Source: Piper betle (Eukaryota > Streptophyta > Magnoliopsida > Piperales > Piperaceae). From it: 64,000 nt of DNA. A program made the translations under genes and the position numbers. The stretch is taken from positions 1-64,000 of the forward strand of contig JAURVB010012950.1 of the NCBI GenBank assembly GCA_033002965.1. The letters are read 5' to 3'. Under the pieces are notes generated by a model. The model saw only the letters and a list, made by a program, of their open reading frames with translations. It ran no database searches and was not told the DNA's origin. Below, one piece after another: positions 24,759 to 35,504 of the stretch (the first letter of the stretch is position 1; the number at the start of each line of letters is the position of its first letter).

Positions 24759-26564
24759 AATCTTTACAACCACATTTTCGAGCCATTTTTTCGTTCCTCG
24801 AGTATCCTCCGGTGAAGCCGACCACCCCCACAACTTCGTCCAATGGAGATCTTCCATTTGAGACTAACACCGACCTCCGCCTTAGCCACAATCGCCTCCA
24901 GCAACGTCGCCACACCCTATGGCAATACCGCACAATTCTTGTTGTTTTCTCGATAGCCAGTGGTCAGACTCCACTGATTGTCCCCACCAGCACCTTCGCC
25001 TTGATGCACCCTCCGTCTATCCCCATAGGTGGCGACCGCAGCCACCCCATCGCCGACGTTCATAAATATTATTTTTTCATGTTTATCTTATTTTATTTAA
25101 TTAATTGATTCATTATTAATTATTTTTTCCTCTTGTTATTATTTATACATATTTAGGTGTATATTCGCATATTTAATATTTATATTAATATTCTTCATGA
25201 TTAACTAATAATAGTCATTTATATATTTATCAATTGTTTTACTTAATTATTTATTTTTTTGTTTATTTAATTATTTATATGTTTATTAACAAGTGTATAT
25301 TTGATAGTTACTCATGTTTAACAATGTATTAATATAGTATTATTATATTATTATTTTATTATTAAAGTATTATTTATGTTCATTTATTTATTATTTACCT
25401 AATTATCTTTGACTGTATTTTTTTGTTTATTTATTTATTATTTTTATGTCTCGATTTAAGCATCAAATGTTTAGTTGTAAGCTTGTAGCATTGTTTTCTT
25501 TATTATAATGTATTAATGATATGAGCACACACACCACGAACATGCATCATGTAAAGGCATCAATATTTTACTTAGCAGTGGGTTTCGATGTAGGTTACGG
25601 AGTCTGAGTTCACCGCAGATGTATCGATTTGCTTGGAGCATGGATCATAGGTCCGTAGGACTCTCCCTCTCTGCTTGACTCCCTATGTGTAGAGTTTAAC
25701 AATGTACTAGACGCAGAACAACATTGGCATTGTTTTATCGGATCCCTCTGATGTCGGCCCATTTAGCCGTGTTTCTACACATGTTTGATTAAACTATACA
25801 GATGAGATCCCCGGTTGGTTTTTGAACTGAAGCTCAAGAAATATATGAGATAAGCCTCTTCCCTAAACATATTATACAAGTACGGCTATTTTTACGAATT
25901 TCACGAGTAAGAGAGTGAGCAATAAAGAGATATCTATGAACCGTGCTAGTACTCCTAAAAACCCCAAGGTACTGCAGTGTATGAGGGTACTACATAGTGC
26001 ATCACATTTCCGAAATTTGTCGCACTAACTTAACCGTTCCTTTTCTCGCTCGAGTAATGTGGCGGGTGTAATGTTGAGGATGTGAGGGTGTAAGTGTTGT
26101 ATGTATTAATATGAATATTAGCCGACCATGTACACTGGCACTTGTTTATGCATGTTTGCTTACTACCTAGTGTGAGGAAATTCTGAAGTTACTTATGTTG
26201 CTTTGGGTATTAGAATAACCATTAGCCAATTTGTACTGGTTATTTTTTGAACCAGTAACACTCATTAGTGATGTTTTTCGTATAATATATGTAGGTTTGC
26301 AAATCTTGAGTCAACTTTGGTGGGAGGACAAATAAATGCTACACACACTTGTTCTCATCATGATTATTTACTTTCTTTCTTTTATTTATATTCAATGTGT
26401 TTTGATGTATATTTAACAATGCCTTCCATTTTAATAACACCAAAAAGGTTGTTTCAATCTATTTTTTTGATGAAGTCTTACGACCAACACATTTAAACAT
26501 GACTCGGCTTGATCGTAAAATTTCTAATTTGGTTCTTAGGTGAACTGAAATTTTACAATGACAC

Positions 26565-29487
26565 TATAAAGATTGTATATATATATATATATTATTACTC
26601 ATTCTGGGAAGTATGGAACGTTGGAGAAATTAGTATATTATTATATTATTATTATATTTTATTCTCTAACCAATTAAATTTTGGTGTTGGGGTGTTTTCC
26701 CATACCCTAGCCATCATTTTCTTATGGGGGGCATCTTCCTCACCCTAGCCAACTATTTCTCATCTTCTTCTCCTCTTCCTTACCAGAGCCGGCTTCCTCT
26801 TTGTTTGGGTATACTCCCTATCTCCCTAGTCTTAGTTTTCATGCATGCATATTTTGAAGTGTATAGATGAATGATAGTTGATTAAAAAAATTGTTGCTTT
26901 TTCTAATCCTTTCGGTTTTGTGTTTTGGGTTCTTTTCTTCTCTGTTGGAGGACCGTCACTAGTTGTGAGATGATGGGGATTGTTGCTAATCATTACCTAA
27001 ATATTTAATGATAATAAGTTGATAATCATGGGAATTAAAGTCTAAAATCAACAAGAAAAAGCTAAACTGAATTGTATACAATGGCCGACGAGTTCAAAAT
27101 TTTTGGCAAGATGGGAGATCGTAGGAAAAATTTGCAAGGCATGCCCATACACCTTCGACAGCCCTCTGGCTGCTAGGTTAAAGGGTTGGCTTGCCTTGAC
27201 CCTTGTTTTTGATGGGTGGTGGAATTGCTCCGGTTAGCGGGAGGAGTTTCAAGGAGTGATGAAGGTGGTGGCGTTCCTCTGCAAATAGGCTTTGTAATGG
27301 AAGTTTTAGAGGGTGGAAAGATGCTGGTTGTTCTTCATTGACAAGCTCCATCAGGGGTTCCATTACAGTAGTTCATGCCACTGGCATAGTCCACTACTGA
27401 CGACCTCCTCGATGGGAATCATGGCAACGAACATCCCAACGGGGAGGACGGCCCTACTCCTTGCATCGTCCAGTGGTGGCCGATTCTTCCTGTTTTGATG
27501 CTGGCATGAGGTAGCACAACCTCTGAATTGTAGCAAGGTGCAAGAAAGTGGTCATCATAAGGCTGGTGTGCATGGAGGACGTGATCTGGTTTTGTGCTAA
27601 GATGATGTTTGGAGAAGAGAAGGTCGTCAGGGAAGAAGAAATCCTCTAGGGGCAAACACGTAAATAAAAGTTGACTCACCACCGGTTCGAGTTAAAAATA
27701 ATACTAACTTGTAATAAATACTTAAAAATTATTATTCTAATGGTTATGGGTTACAGTTGCTAAACTAATTAATTATTGTACAAAATCGCCATGAGTTAAT
27801 AAAAATACGATAATGATAAACTGTTGATCATTAATGAGTGTAATATAAGCTATTAATTTAAATCAGATGGTTGTAATTGATTAATGAAATAAAGATAACA
27901 CATTTACCATATTAAATTTAATACTAGGTAGATAAAGTGATTATTTTAATAACGAGTAACTAAGGTAGAAAATGGGTTATTAAATAATAATCGTGTAAAA
28001 ATCATAAGCGTTGAACCTAAATAGCATAATGAAAATAAATGAAGTTCGAACCTTTATTGAGTTGAATAATTTAAAATAATTGTATTAGTAGTATCTTTAA
28101 ATTAGGATATTACAAATCATTTTAAATAATTTAATTGAACAACCTAATTAATTAAATTGCTATTAATACTGATAGTGATTAAAGATTAAAATCGTAAACT
28201 AAATCATCAAAATTGTGGTTAGGTAATTATCATCTCAAAGGAAAATATACTAATAATAGTAATTAAATACTTGTTTATAAGTTAATAATTATTTTATCAT
28301 TAGTGAAGTTTGAATTATGATTTAAATAATTAATTTAAAATGTAAAGTATGACTGAAATGATTATGTCACATGAATAATTAATTATCTCGCTTTACTTGT
28401 TGTAAATGTTGACAATTTAATATTTAATATTGTTGAATGTTGCATGCTTTATGTTGTCGAATTCTAATAATGATATATTTAAGTCATTTAGTGGCATTTA
28501 TTTCTACTTGAATAAAATTATACTTATGTATAATTTTATGTTCTCATTCAGATTAGGATCATTGGTCACGGTTACAGGTTCACTTACAAACTGTCTAGGT
28601 CTGTATAATTATTTAAAATGTTGTATTTTCCCCTTCTTGGCAGCCCTAGTAGGCCTGAGCCCAGATTCGACCAACATGCACCGAGTGCAACTAGGGTCAA
28701 GGAATTGACTCAGTCTGACACAGGGCCGCACCTTTTAAAAATTACTATGTAGGAGTCTTATTCAACTTGAGTTCACTTCTGACCACCTTGTGCTGAGCGC
28801 AACCAGGGTTGACTCAATTCAACATAGGGCAGCACCCCTGAAAGATTAAATATCTGCCCCAAGCTGAAAGGGGTGATAGGGCACACTGGCACAAAATGGC
28901 TCATTATGCACATGTGATACCGAGGGGGTGAGTCAATGGCAAATATTGGTAACTACAGGCTACGGGTCACGTAGCGTGTGTCCGCATGCATGGGATTATA
29001 GCTGGATGGGGTGGCCACCCTCCCAGCATAATTGGAGCTCATCATAGGCTCATAACTACTAAAAGTCTCAAGAAATGATAATAGGGATTATATTAACTTG
29101 TTTCATTTAATTATGCGGCTTAGTGGTTTTATCACTAATGCGGAATTGCTTCCGCAAGTGAGCAGCTTCAGACTGAGGATTAAAAGTGTGCTTGGTGGTT
29201 CTTTTACCCATGTAGGTTTGGTGAATTGATAATAAATTGGACATTCTTTTATTTTCTTGTGTTATAAATGTGGCTATGGGAAACGGTCAGAGACTGTGGG
29301 ACTTTGTGCTCACGTAGTTAAATTATTTTATGTATTGTCACATGCTATGCTATTAGAACACGATTTATTTTTATGAATTATAAATTTATAGACTTATTTG
29401 CCGTAATACAATTCATGTTCTTGAATGTTATTGTTACATCATTTATATTTTTAGTAACCCTCAACCGGTTAGGGCGTGGTCGGTACA
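26565..29487 (+). mobile_element. E2: solo LTR of family E
   Basis: A 2923-bp LTR from TATAAAGATTG to GGTCGGTACA, flanked by GACAC (26560-26564) and AACAC (29488-29492), a TSD with one mismatch. It is the inverted sister of E1 and preserves the empty site of element A. Conserved blocks lie at 28645-28715 and 28760-28825 (two copies of the CACTCGGTGCATGG block) and 29125-29160. The CGTAAATAAAAGTTGACTC...TTCGAGTTAAAAATA module is at 27658-27696. It follows the end of F1 by seven bases. Confidence 0.82.
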
Positions 29488-29844
29488 AACACCCTGCTTA
29501 AACTTTATATTTAAAATTTTAAAAGTCTTAAGTTACAATTTAATTTTACAAGTTAAAGTATTCTAATTAGTACTTTTCTATAGTGAATTATTTGAGACTA
29601 TAGTTGAGCATTATATGTGATTCAATACGATCAAGTACATTAATTAGTGTTTTTCTTGACTTGATTAGTTTCAAGTTGTGTTGAGCACTATGATTTCATA
29701 AATTACTTATAATTTATCATAGTTTTATTTTACAATCATGTAAAACAATAATTTTCATGTATTACTTGTATTTTATATAAAATACGGATGCTCTTGTATT
29801 TTATTGCATTATAGACATCTGAATTAACTTGTTTTCAGTATTTA
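29488..29844 (+). other. AT-rich leader of CACTA relic, no gene
   Basis: No repeat match elsewhere in the window. It ends in a pyrimidine-rich TTGTTTTCAG just before the first coding relic, which resembles an intron 3' splice site. Confidence 0.4.
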
Positions 29845-30825
29845 GTGCATATGATAATGAATACAAATGGGTGTGATTGGATGTACAAAAGGTGGATGGA
29901 AGGAAAAATGTTCAATCCATATTATGAGCGAGGAGTTGATATGTTTCTTAATTTTATATTCTTGCGTCAACTAATTGTGAGTAATTTGGAAATTCTTTAT
30001 CTATGCAATGGATGTGTCAATTGGAATATGAAATGAGAAGATGTCAAACAACATTTATATTAGCACCGAATTTTTCAGTATGTTTTATGTGGACCTCACA
30101 TGGTGAGAGGTCTCTGTCCCATATTTGGGAATCATGAGTATGGATGGAAGCACAAGTTCAAGTGCAATTGATCATGGTAGTTTAGGTTTTGGGGAGGTGG
30201 TATATGATGTTGTTGGTCCACTTTTTGAGGCTCCTCATCAATTAGCACATCACCGTGACTCCACCGTTGAACAACATAATCCAGAGGCTCAAGTATTTTA
30301 TGACCTCCTTCGACAAGAAGATCAAGAGTTATATCCGGGTTGTGACTATACATCTCCTCCATATACAGCTACATGGTTATTAAATATAAAAACACGCCAT
30401 AATTTTGCCGAAACAACATTTGATAAGTTTGTTTTTGTTATGAAAAGTGTTTTTATGACAGGAAGAAATTCATGAAGAAGCAAGGAATGAGAGTAGAAAA
30501 AACATTGTCCTAACAACTGCATGTTTTGTTATAAGAAGCATTGCATTTACAAGAAAATCTACACTGTAAGGCCAAAAAATATCTAGCAGCAAATGAAGAT
30601 GGTGTCAGATGAAGTGTGTCGTAGCTAAAGTGTTGCAATATTTTCCTATTATTTGAAGATTATAATGATTATTCATGTCGCGAAAGATAGACAAACTCAT
30701 GTCATGTCATGTAAAGAATCAAGGGGTCCCTTGGGTAATGACTCACCGTTCACATAACAAAGCATGGAAATATTTTGATAGGTGTCTGTTAGATTGAGAT
30801 CCGAGAAAAATGTTTGGTATGAATG
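29845..30825 (+). pseudogene. CACTA (En/Spm) TNP2-like transposase relic, element K
   Basis: TNP2-type transposases move CACTA DNA transposons by cut and paste. Relic pieces appear in the family order: the N-terminal associated domain (CDWMYKRWMEG, ERGVDMFLNF; 29875-29960), a WTSHGE motif near 30085, then 30125-30475 with EAQVFYDLLRQEDQELYPGC and WLLNIKTRHNFAETTFDKF, then NNCMFCYKKH near 30510, AKVLQYFPII near 30625, and SHNKAWKYFDRCLLD with DPRKMFGMND near 30750-30830. Several stops and frame changes separate the pieces, and the whole catalytic middle and C-terminus are missing. Assignment is from motif order, not a search. Confidence 0.75.
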
Positions 30826-30888
30826 ATTTACTTTAATTATTTTGTTCATCATTCGATTATGTTATAATTTATATAAGTTCTTTCGTAA

Positions 30889-31014
30889 TGTAGAAGAAAT
30901 CTCATGGAAGCCCTTTCCGATGGTCAATTTTGTTTGACCATACGCACATGAGAGAGAGAGGGAAGGGTGCACGTAGTGATGAAAAGTCCGAAGCTGTGGC
31001 GATAAGTTTTCATA
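30889..31014 (+). pseudogene. Second CACTA-associated protein relic (Transposase_24-like)
   Basis: A frame reading FDHTHMRERGKGARSDEKSE resembles the plant En/Spm-associated family (PF03004) with its TH-x-R-K...DE-KSE pattern. It follows the TNP2 relic in the same orientation, as the second gene does in CACTA elements. Only about 40 residues survive. A charged coiled-coil-like relic at 38385-38530 may be its C-terminal exon. Confidence 0.5.
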
Positions 31015-31177
31015 TTTTATTTATTTATACTTGTTATTTACTTTTTAAATAAACAAATAAGTGAGTTCAAATTTCCTTTTCAAAATATGATTTTGTTGTA
31101 AAATTTACAAGTTAGTGTAAAACCAAGGATTTCCTTCTCGATGAATGTGAAATTGTTTTATAACTGTGTAAATTTTG

Positions 31178-32516
31178 TGTAACGACCCGCCATTTTTCAC
31201 GATATTCTGGGCCTAACTGTCTAGGTGTTACTCAAAAGTAAAGTAATTATATCAAACATTTTTTATAAATAATAACATATATAAAGATCCCACAGTCTTG
31301 GACCGTTTCCCAACAGCCACACTTAATTCTCAATTAAATAAAAAAAGGAGTCCTCATATTTATTTTGCACCATACTCTGGATGTCAATCACCTAATCTCG
31401 TATCTGCAAACCTGCGGAGGCAATTCCGCATTAGTGATTACAACACTAAGTAGTATAATAGATAAAACAAAACAAGTACATTCCACTATTTCCTTATGTT
31501 TATTTTAATATGCAGTGGAGCGATTCCGGTATACTCCAAAACAATGCGGAGGAGGTGTCCGCTGTGATCCGCACACCCCGGGCATAGCCTTTTTGTGGGG
31601 AGGCTACCACTACCGTTTCCAGTGCCAGTGCCTCGCACACCCCGGCCGTAGCCTTTTTGTGGGGTAGCTATCACTGCACTCGGGTGATTGCTATGCCCCG
31701 TTTGTGGGGAAGCTCTCACTACCAATTCTAGTGCCAGTGCCTCGCACACCCTGGCCATAGCCTTTTTATGGGGAGGCTATCACTGCACTCCAGTGCCAAT
31801 GCCTTGCACACCCCGGTCGTAGCCTTTTTGTGGGGCAGCTATCACTGCACTCAGGTGATTGCTATGCCCCGTTTGTGGGGAAGCTCTCACTACCAATTCT
31901 AGTGCCAGTGCCTCACACACCCCGGTCGTAGCCTTTTTATGGGGCGGCTATCACTGCACTCCAGTGCCAGTGCCTCACACACTCCGGCCGTAGCCTTTTT
32001 ATGGGGCGGCTATCACTGCACTCCAGTGTGATGGAGGAATCGCTATGCCTCACTCACCCCGGCCGTAGCCTTTTTATGGGGTGGCTATCACTACTCCAAA
32101 ACAATGTCGATGCATTACAAAATTCACGCACATAACACAACCCAGTGTTGGACTGAGTCAATTCATTGACCCCAGTTGCACTCGGTGCATGGTAGTCGAA
32201 TCTGGGCTCAGGCCGACCTAGGCTACCAACAAGGAAAATACGATGTTCTACCTATTATACGTACCTGATTTGTGATTACGTCTGACTGTGACCCGTGAAC
32301 CCTAATACAGTAATGGGGAGGTCGCCTGGGATGGAGATGAGGGATGAAATACTCACACAGTAATGGGGAGGTCGCCTGGGATGGAGATGAGGGATGAAAT
32401 ACTCACACAGTAATGGGGAGGTCGCCTGGGATGGAGATGAGGGATGAAATACTCCCTCCTCCTGCATATATATACACTTCAACCATTCCCTCCATTAAAT
32501 TCTCATACCCCATCAT
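31178..32516 (-). repeat. Element D 3' LTR, truncated
   Basis: 1339 bp, reading TGTAACGACCCGCC on the plus strand, and missing the U3 start that the other LTR has (36787-37154). It includes the inverted C-type cassette (31570-32090) and three copies of a 50-bp unit (32308-32457). Confidence 0.88.
32308..32457. repeat. Three 50-bp direct repeats in D 3' LTR
   Basis: Unit begins CAGTAATGGGGAGGTCGCC and repeats at 32308, 32358 and 32408 with almost no change. The other LTR has only two copies (36635-36734), so one copy was gained or lost after insertion. Confidence 0.9.
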
Positions 32517-34051
32517 CTTGCATAAGGACGCATCCTAAACCCAACCGAGACGCATCACTAAAGACTACGAATCCTTCATTACCATTTGGCAGGGTCAAGA
32601 CTGGTGCAGTTGTTAAACTCTTCTTTAGAGACTGGAAACTCTCCTCACACTTACTACTCCATTCAAACCTGACCCCCTTCCTTGTAAGTTTGGTCATCGG
32701 CGATGCTACTAAGGAAAAGTCTTTAATGAATTTCCTATAGTAACCCGCCAAACCGAGGAAGCTTCTGATATCAGTGACTGACTTAGGTTGTGGCCAATCA
32801 ATGACTGCTTTCACTTTTGACGGATCCACTGCAACTCCCGCCTTTGAGACAACATGTCCGAGGAAGTTCACCTCCTTCAGCCAGAAGTCACACTTTGATA
32901 ATTTGGCGAATAGTTGATTCTCTCTCAAAACTTGAAGAGCAATGGACAAGTGTTTCCCATGGTCCTCCTCATTATTTGAATAGACCAGAATGTCGTCCAC
33001 AAACACAATAATAAACTTATCCAAGTATTCGTGGAACACCGTGTTCATAAGTGACATAAAGGCCGCTGGTGCATTTGTCAGACCAAAAGGCATAACCAGA
33101 AACTCATAATGTCCATAGCGAGTTCGGAAAGCCGTATTTCTGTATGTCAGATTCCTTCACCCGTAGTTGATGATATTCGGACCGCAAGTCTATTTTTGAG
33201 AATATTCCGGCTGTTTTCAACTGATCAAATAAATCATCAATCCTCGGTAAGGGGTACCGATTCTTGACTGTCACTTGATTGAGCTGGCGATAGTCAATAC
33301 ACAATCGAAGTGAGCCATCCTTCTTCTTTACAAAAAGAACAGGGGCTCCCCAGGGTGAAGTACTTGGTCGTATGAAGCCTGCCTGCAACAGCTCTTCTAA
33401 TTGACTCTTTAACTCCTTGAGTTCCGCTGGAGCCATGCGGTATGGTGCTTTAGAAATTGGTGATACTCCCGGTGCTAGGTCAATGACAAACTCCACTGCC
33501 CGCTTAGGAGGTAACCCTGGAAGTTCACCTGGAAATACGTCTGGAAATTCTGCTACCACCGGAATCATGGACAACTCTTTGGGTTTGGACTCAGGCTCCT
33601 CTAGAGTTGCCGAAAAAACTTTACAACCCTCACCAAACCACTCAGTTGCCTCACTAACCGACACAATACAAGAGGATGGATCATTCCATGACCCTTGGAA
33701 AATGACCCCCATCTCACAATTACAAGGTTTAGTCAATACTCTCCTCCCTTTACAGTCGAGAAAAGCCTGGTGTGCAGACAACCAGTCCATTCCCAACAGT
33801 ACATCAAAGCCTATTATCCCATAGACAATGAAATTCCACACATAGGGTTTCCCTTGTATATCCAAGGATAGGTTAGTCACTCCTAACGTTGTGACCTCCC
33901 CTTCTCCCGTTGCGGTGGTGACCCTATAAGTCTTAGGTAATGTAGACGTTTGGAGTCCTAAACTCTTAACTAATCGGGATGATAGGAACGAATGCGTACA
34001 CCCCGAGTCAAATAAAACATCCACACTAACACTTTGAATCAGAATTTTACC
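32503..34051 (-). pseudogene. pol: Element D protease-RT-RNase H (truncated pol)
   Basis: Minus-strand polyprotein in two frames. Frame one (34024-33104) starts in the protease with active-site [11 protein letters not shown], then the linker [12 protein letters not shown], then RT motifs [18 protein letters not shown] and [15 protein letters not shown] (usual Gly replaced by Glu). A one-base insertion near 33136 shifts frame. Frame two (33093-32503) continues with [12 protein letters not shown], the catalytic FVDDILVYS, the thumb and [12 protein letters not shown], then the RNase H start [18 protein letters not shown]. It stops in fused LTR sequence at 32517. Integrase and chromodomain are absent. 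It follows gag in the same frame after one TGA. Confidence 0.9.
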
Positions 34052-35323
34052 TCAAACTGTGTGGTCCTCGTTCTCAGCGTCCTCGACTTCGACTGCAAAC
34101 AGTTTCGCCTTCCCTTTGTCCACTGGTTTTGCAGGTGCTGGGTAGCGATTTGGAGCTGGTGTCTTCTCCTTTTCAGGTTGCTCCTGTTGTTGCTTCAGGG
34201 GCTGACGACACTCGTTTTGCAAGTGTCCCGTCCTTCCGCAATTGTAGCACCGACGGGGCTCCCTGCATAACCCTGAATGCATCTTGTTGCAATTTTTACA
34301 TAGTCGATACGGAATCTCCTGAAACTTCCTTTTGCGGTTCCCATCGACATTCCGTTGATAGTTCTGCTGCTGGTGTTCTTCAGACCTGTTTTTGCTACTA
34401 CCCTGGTTGGCATTCTTATGTTGCATAGTAGCCTTCCCCTGTTTCTGTGCACGGACATAGTCGTACACCAACTCATGAGTAGTGGCTGCTTCAATCACTT
34501 CGGTTATAGTGCCTCTTGGCGCCGTAGCTACCCTACTCCTCAATTCTGGCTTTAACCCCCAGAAAAATTTGTCTGCTCTGGCCCGGGCAGTTGCCAGACT
34601 CCCAGATGCAAATCTCTCCAATTGCAAGAAATTTTTGGCATACTCTCGGACTGAATCATCCTTCTGAGTTAGAGTGGCAAATTCCAGTGCTTTCTTCTGG
34701 ACAACAGACTCAAGAAAATATTGTCCATTGAAAGCTGTTACAAATTCCGCCCAAGGAATGGACGAAATCTCCCGTTGATGGAACACAGTCTTCTCCATGG
34801 ACTTCCACCAATAGGATGCTTCCTCCTGAAGCATGCATGTCGCCAACCTCACTTGATGGCGATGAGGCACAGAGAGAGCTCTAAATGCTTTTTCAGTAAT
34901 GTCCAACCAGCTCTCCGCCTTCATTGGATCAGTCCCTCCAATGAATACCTCAGCTCCGTTCTTCCGGAATTTCTCTACAGTGTATCGATCACTGTCATCC
35001 CCATCTGGCAGTACCACTTGTCGGACTACCGGTGGCACCGGGTTTGGAAGTTCTCCTCGCTCGCCCGGGTCAGCTATTCCTACCCGCTCTTGGGCGCTCC
35101 CCTGATCCCCATTTGGGACGTTACTAGGACCCGCAGCCGAATTTGGAGCTCCATTCCCCATTACCAATCCCGGTAACCTCTGCACCATGTTCTGAACCAC
35201 AGAACTGGTATTTTCTGAAGCCTGCGCTAGTCCATGTATGGCCGTCAAAATTTGGCCTAACACACTCTCAAGGTTTGTGTCCGACTGCGCAGCTTGGCTC
35301 GACTTCCTTCGGGTGCCTGCCAT
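34052..35323 (-). CDS. gag: Element D gag, 423 residues
   Basis: Structural protein that forms the retrotransposon particle. It begins MAGTRRKSSQ, has a Retrotrans_gag region around residues 125-290 (AESWLDITEKAFRAL, EEASYWWKSM, AEFVTAFNGQYF, ALEFATLTQ, LATARARADKFFWGLKPELR) and two zinc knuckles near the C-terminus: CKNCNKMHSGLC (342-353) and CYNCGRTGHLQNEC (359-372). The reading frame is intact. It ends in TGA, after which protease continues in the same frame; related chromoviruses usually have one uninterrupted gag-pol frame, so the TGA is more likely a mutation than a signal. The start is the first Met after the leader and matches the gag start of A. Confidence 0.9.
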   Translation of the reverse strand: MAGTRRKSSQAAQSDTNLESVLGQILTAIHGLAQASENTSSVVQNMVQRLPGLVMGNGAPNSAAGPSNVPNGDQGSAQERVGIADPGERGELPNPVPPVVRQVVLPDGDDSDRYTVEKFRKNGAEVFIGGTDPMKAESWLDITEKAFRALSVPHRHQVRLATCMLQEEASYWWKSMEKTVFHQREISSIPWAEFVTAFNGQYFLESVVQKKALEFATLTQKDDSVREYAKNFLQLERFASGSLATARARADKFFWGLKPELRSRVATAPRGTITEVIEAATTHELVYDYVRAQKQGKATMQHKNANQGSSKNRSEEHQQQNYQRNVDGNRKRKFQEIPYRLCKNCNKMHSGLCREPRRCYNCGRTGHLQNECRQPLKQQQEQPEKEKTPAPNRYPAPAKPVDKGKAKLFAVEVEDAENEDHTV

Positions 35324-35490
35324 CTAAAATTTATTCCGTTATGGTTCATTAATTTTTTTTTCAATGATTACTTAGGTTTATTAGGGAGGTCCACTAATTC
35401 CCTAATGACATACCCTATTGGAGAAAAATAAAATATTAGACTCTTCAACAAGGTACTTGAGTCATAAGATGTGAGCTTTTGGGAAACCGT

Positions 35491-35502
35491 GCTCTGATAC
35501 CA
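35491..35502 (-). other. Initiator Met-tRNA primer-binding site (element D)
   Basis: On the minus strand TGGTATCAGAGC lies two bases after the LTR end TTACA. This matches the 3' end of plant initiator tRNA-Met and is intact. Confidence 0.9.
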
Positions 35503-35504
35503 CC

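Larger units (their letters stand above)
4830..24768 (-). mobile_element. E1: solo LTR of family E, split by element A
   Basis: E1 sequence is 4830-6851 and 23872-24768, about 2.92 kb, the same length as E2. It is the inverted counterpart of E2 (26565-29487) over its whole length. It begins TGTAACTAACTACCC and ends ATCTTTACA after a TA tract (24731-24758). Flanks GCCAG and ACCAC look like a decayed TSD of GCCAC, because the uninterrupted F2 copy reads through GCCAC at this point. No internal region remains on either side, so it is a solo LTR. It carries the shared LTR blocks at 5007, 5163 and 5609. Confidence 0.8.
4049..26557 (+). mobile_element. F1: 3' LTR of element F, split by E1 nest
   Basis: LTR sequence occupies 4049-4829 and 24774-26557. 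It starts TGAAAAACCCC (family start TGTAAAACCC) and ends GGTGAACTGAAATTTTACA at 26557. The order of landmarks (ATCTAGG, ATTTGGGATTTT, GGACTCGAGT...TTTTGACTTT, GC-rich CCACCG part, long AT-rich part, GGTGGGAGGACAAATAAA) matches F2, F4 and F7. The two halves join at the E1 insertion in the GC-rich part, where F2 near 41550 shows the uninterrupted form. Without inserts it is about 2.57 kb. Confidence 0.8.

Noticed and set aside
30132..30362. 76-codon minus-strand frame
   Set aside because: Antisense to the TNP2-like relic, whose plus-strand motifs are much more convincing.
31486..31758. 90-codon minus frame in the D LTR cassette
   Set aside because: Same frame recurs in the other LTR and inverted in C because of the 60-bp tandem units; non-coding LTR sequence.
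32444..35352. Plus-strand frames opposite element D gag-pol (e.g. 33417-33824, 34721-35176)
   Set aside because: Antisense shadows of a recognised minus-strand gag-pol.
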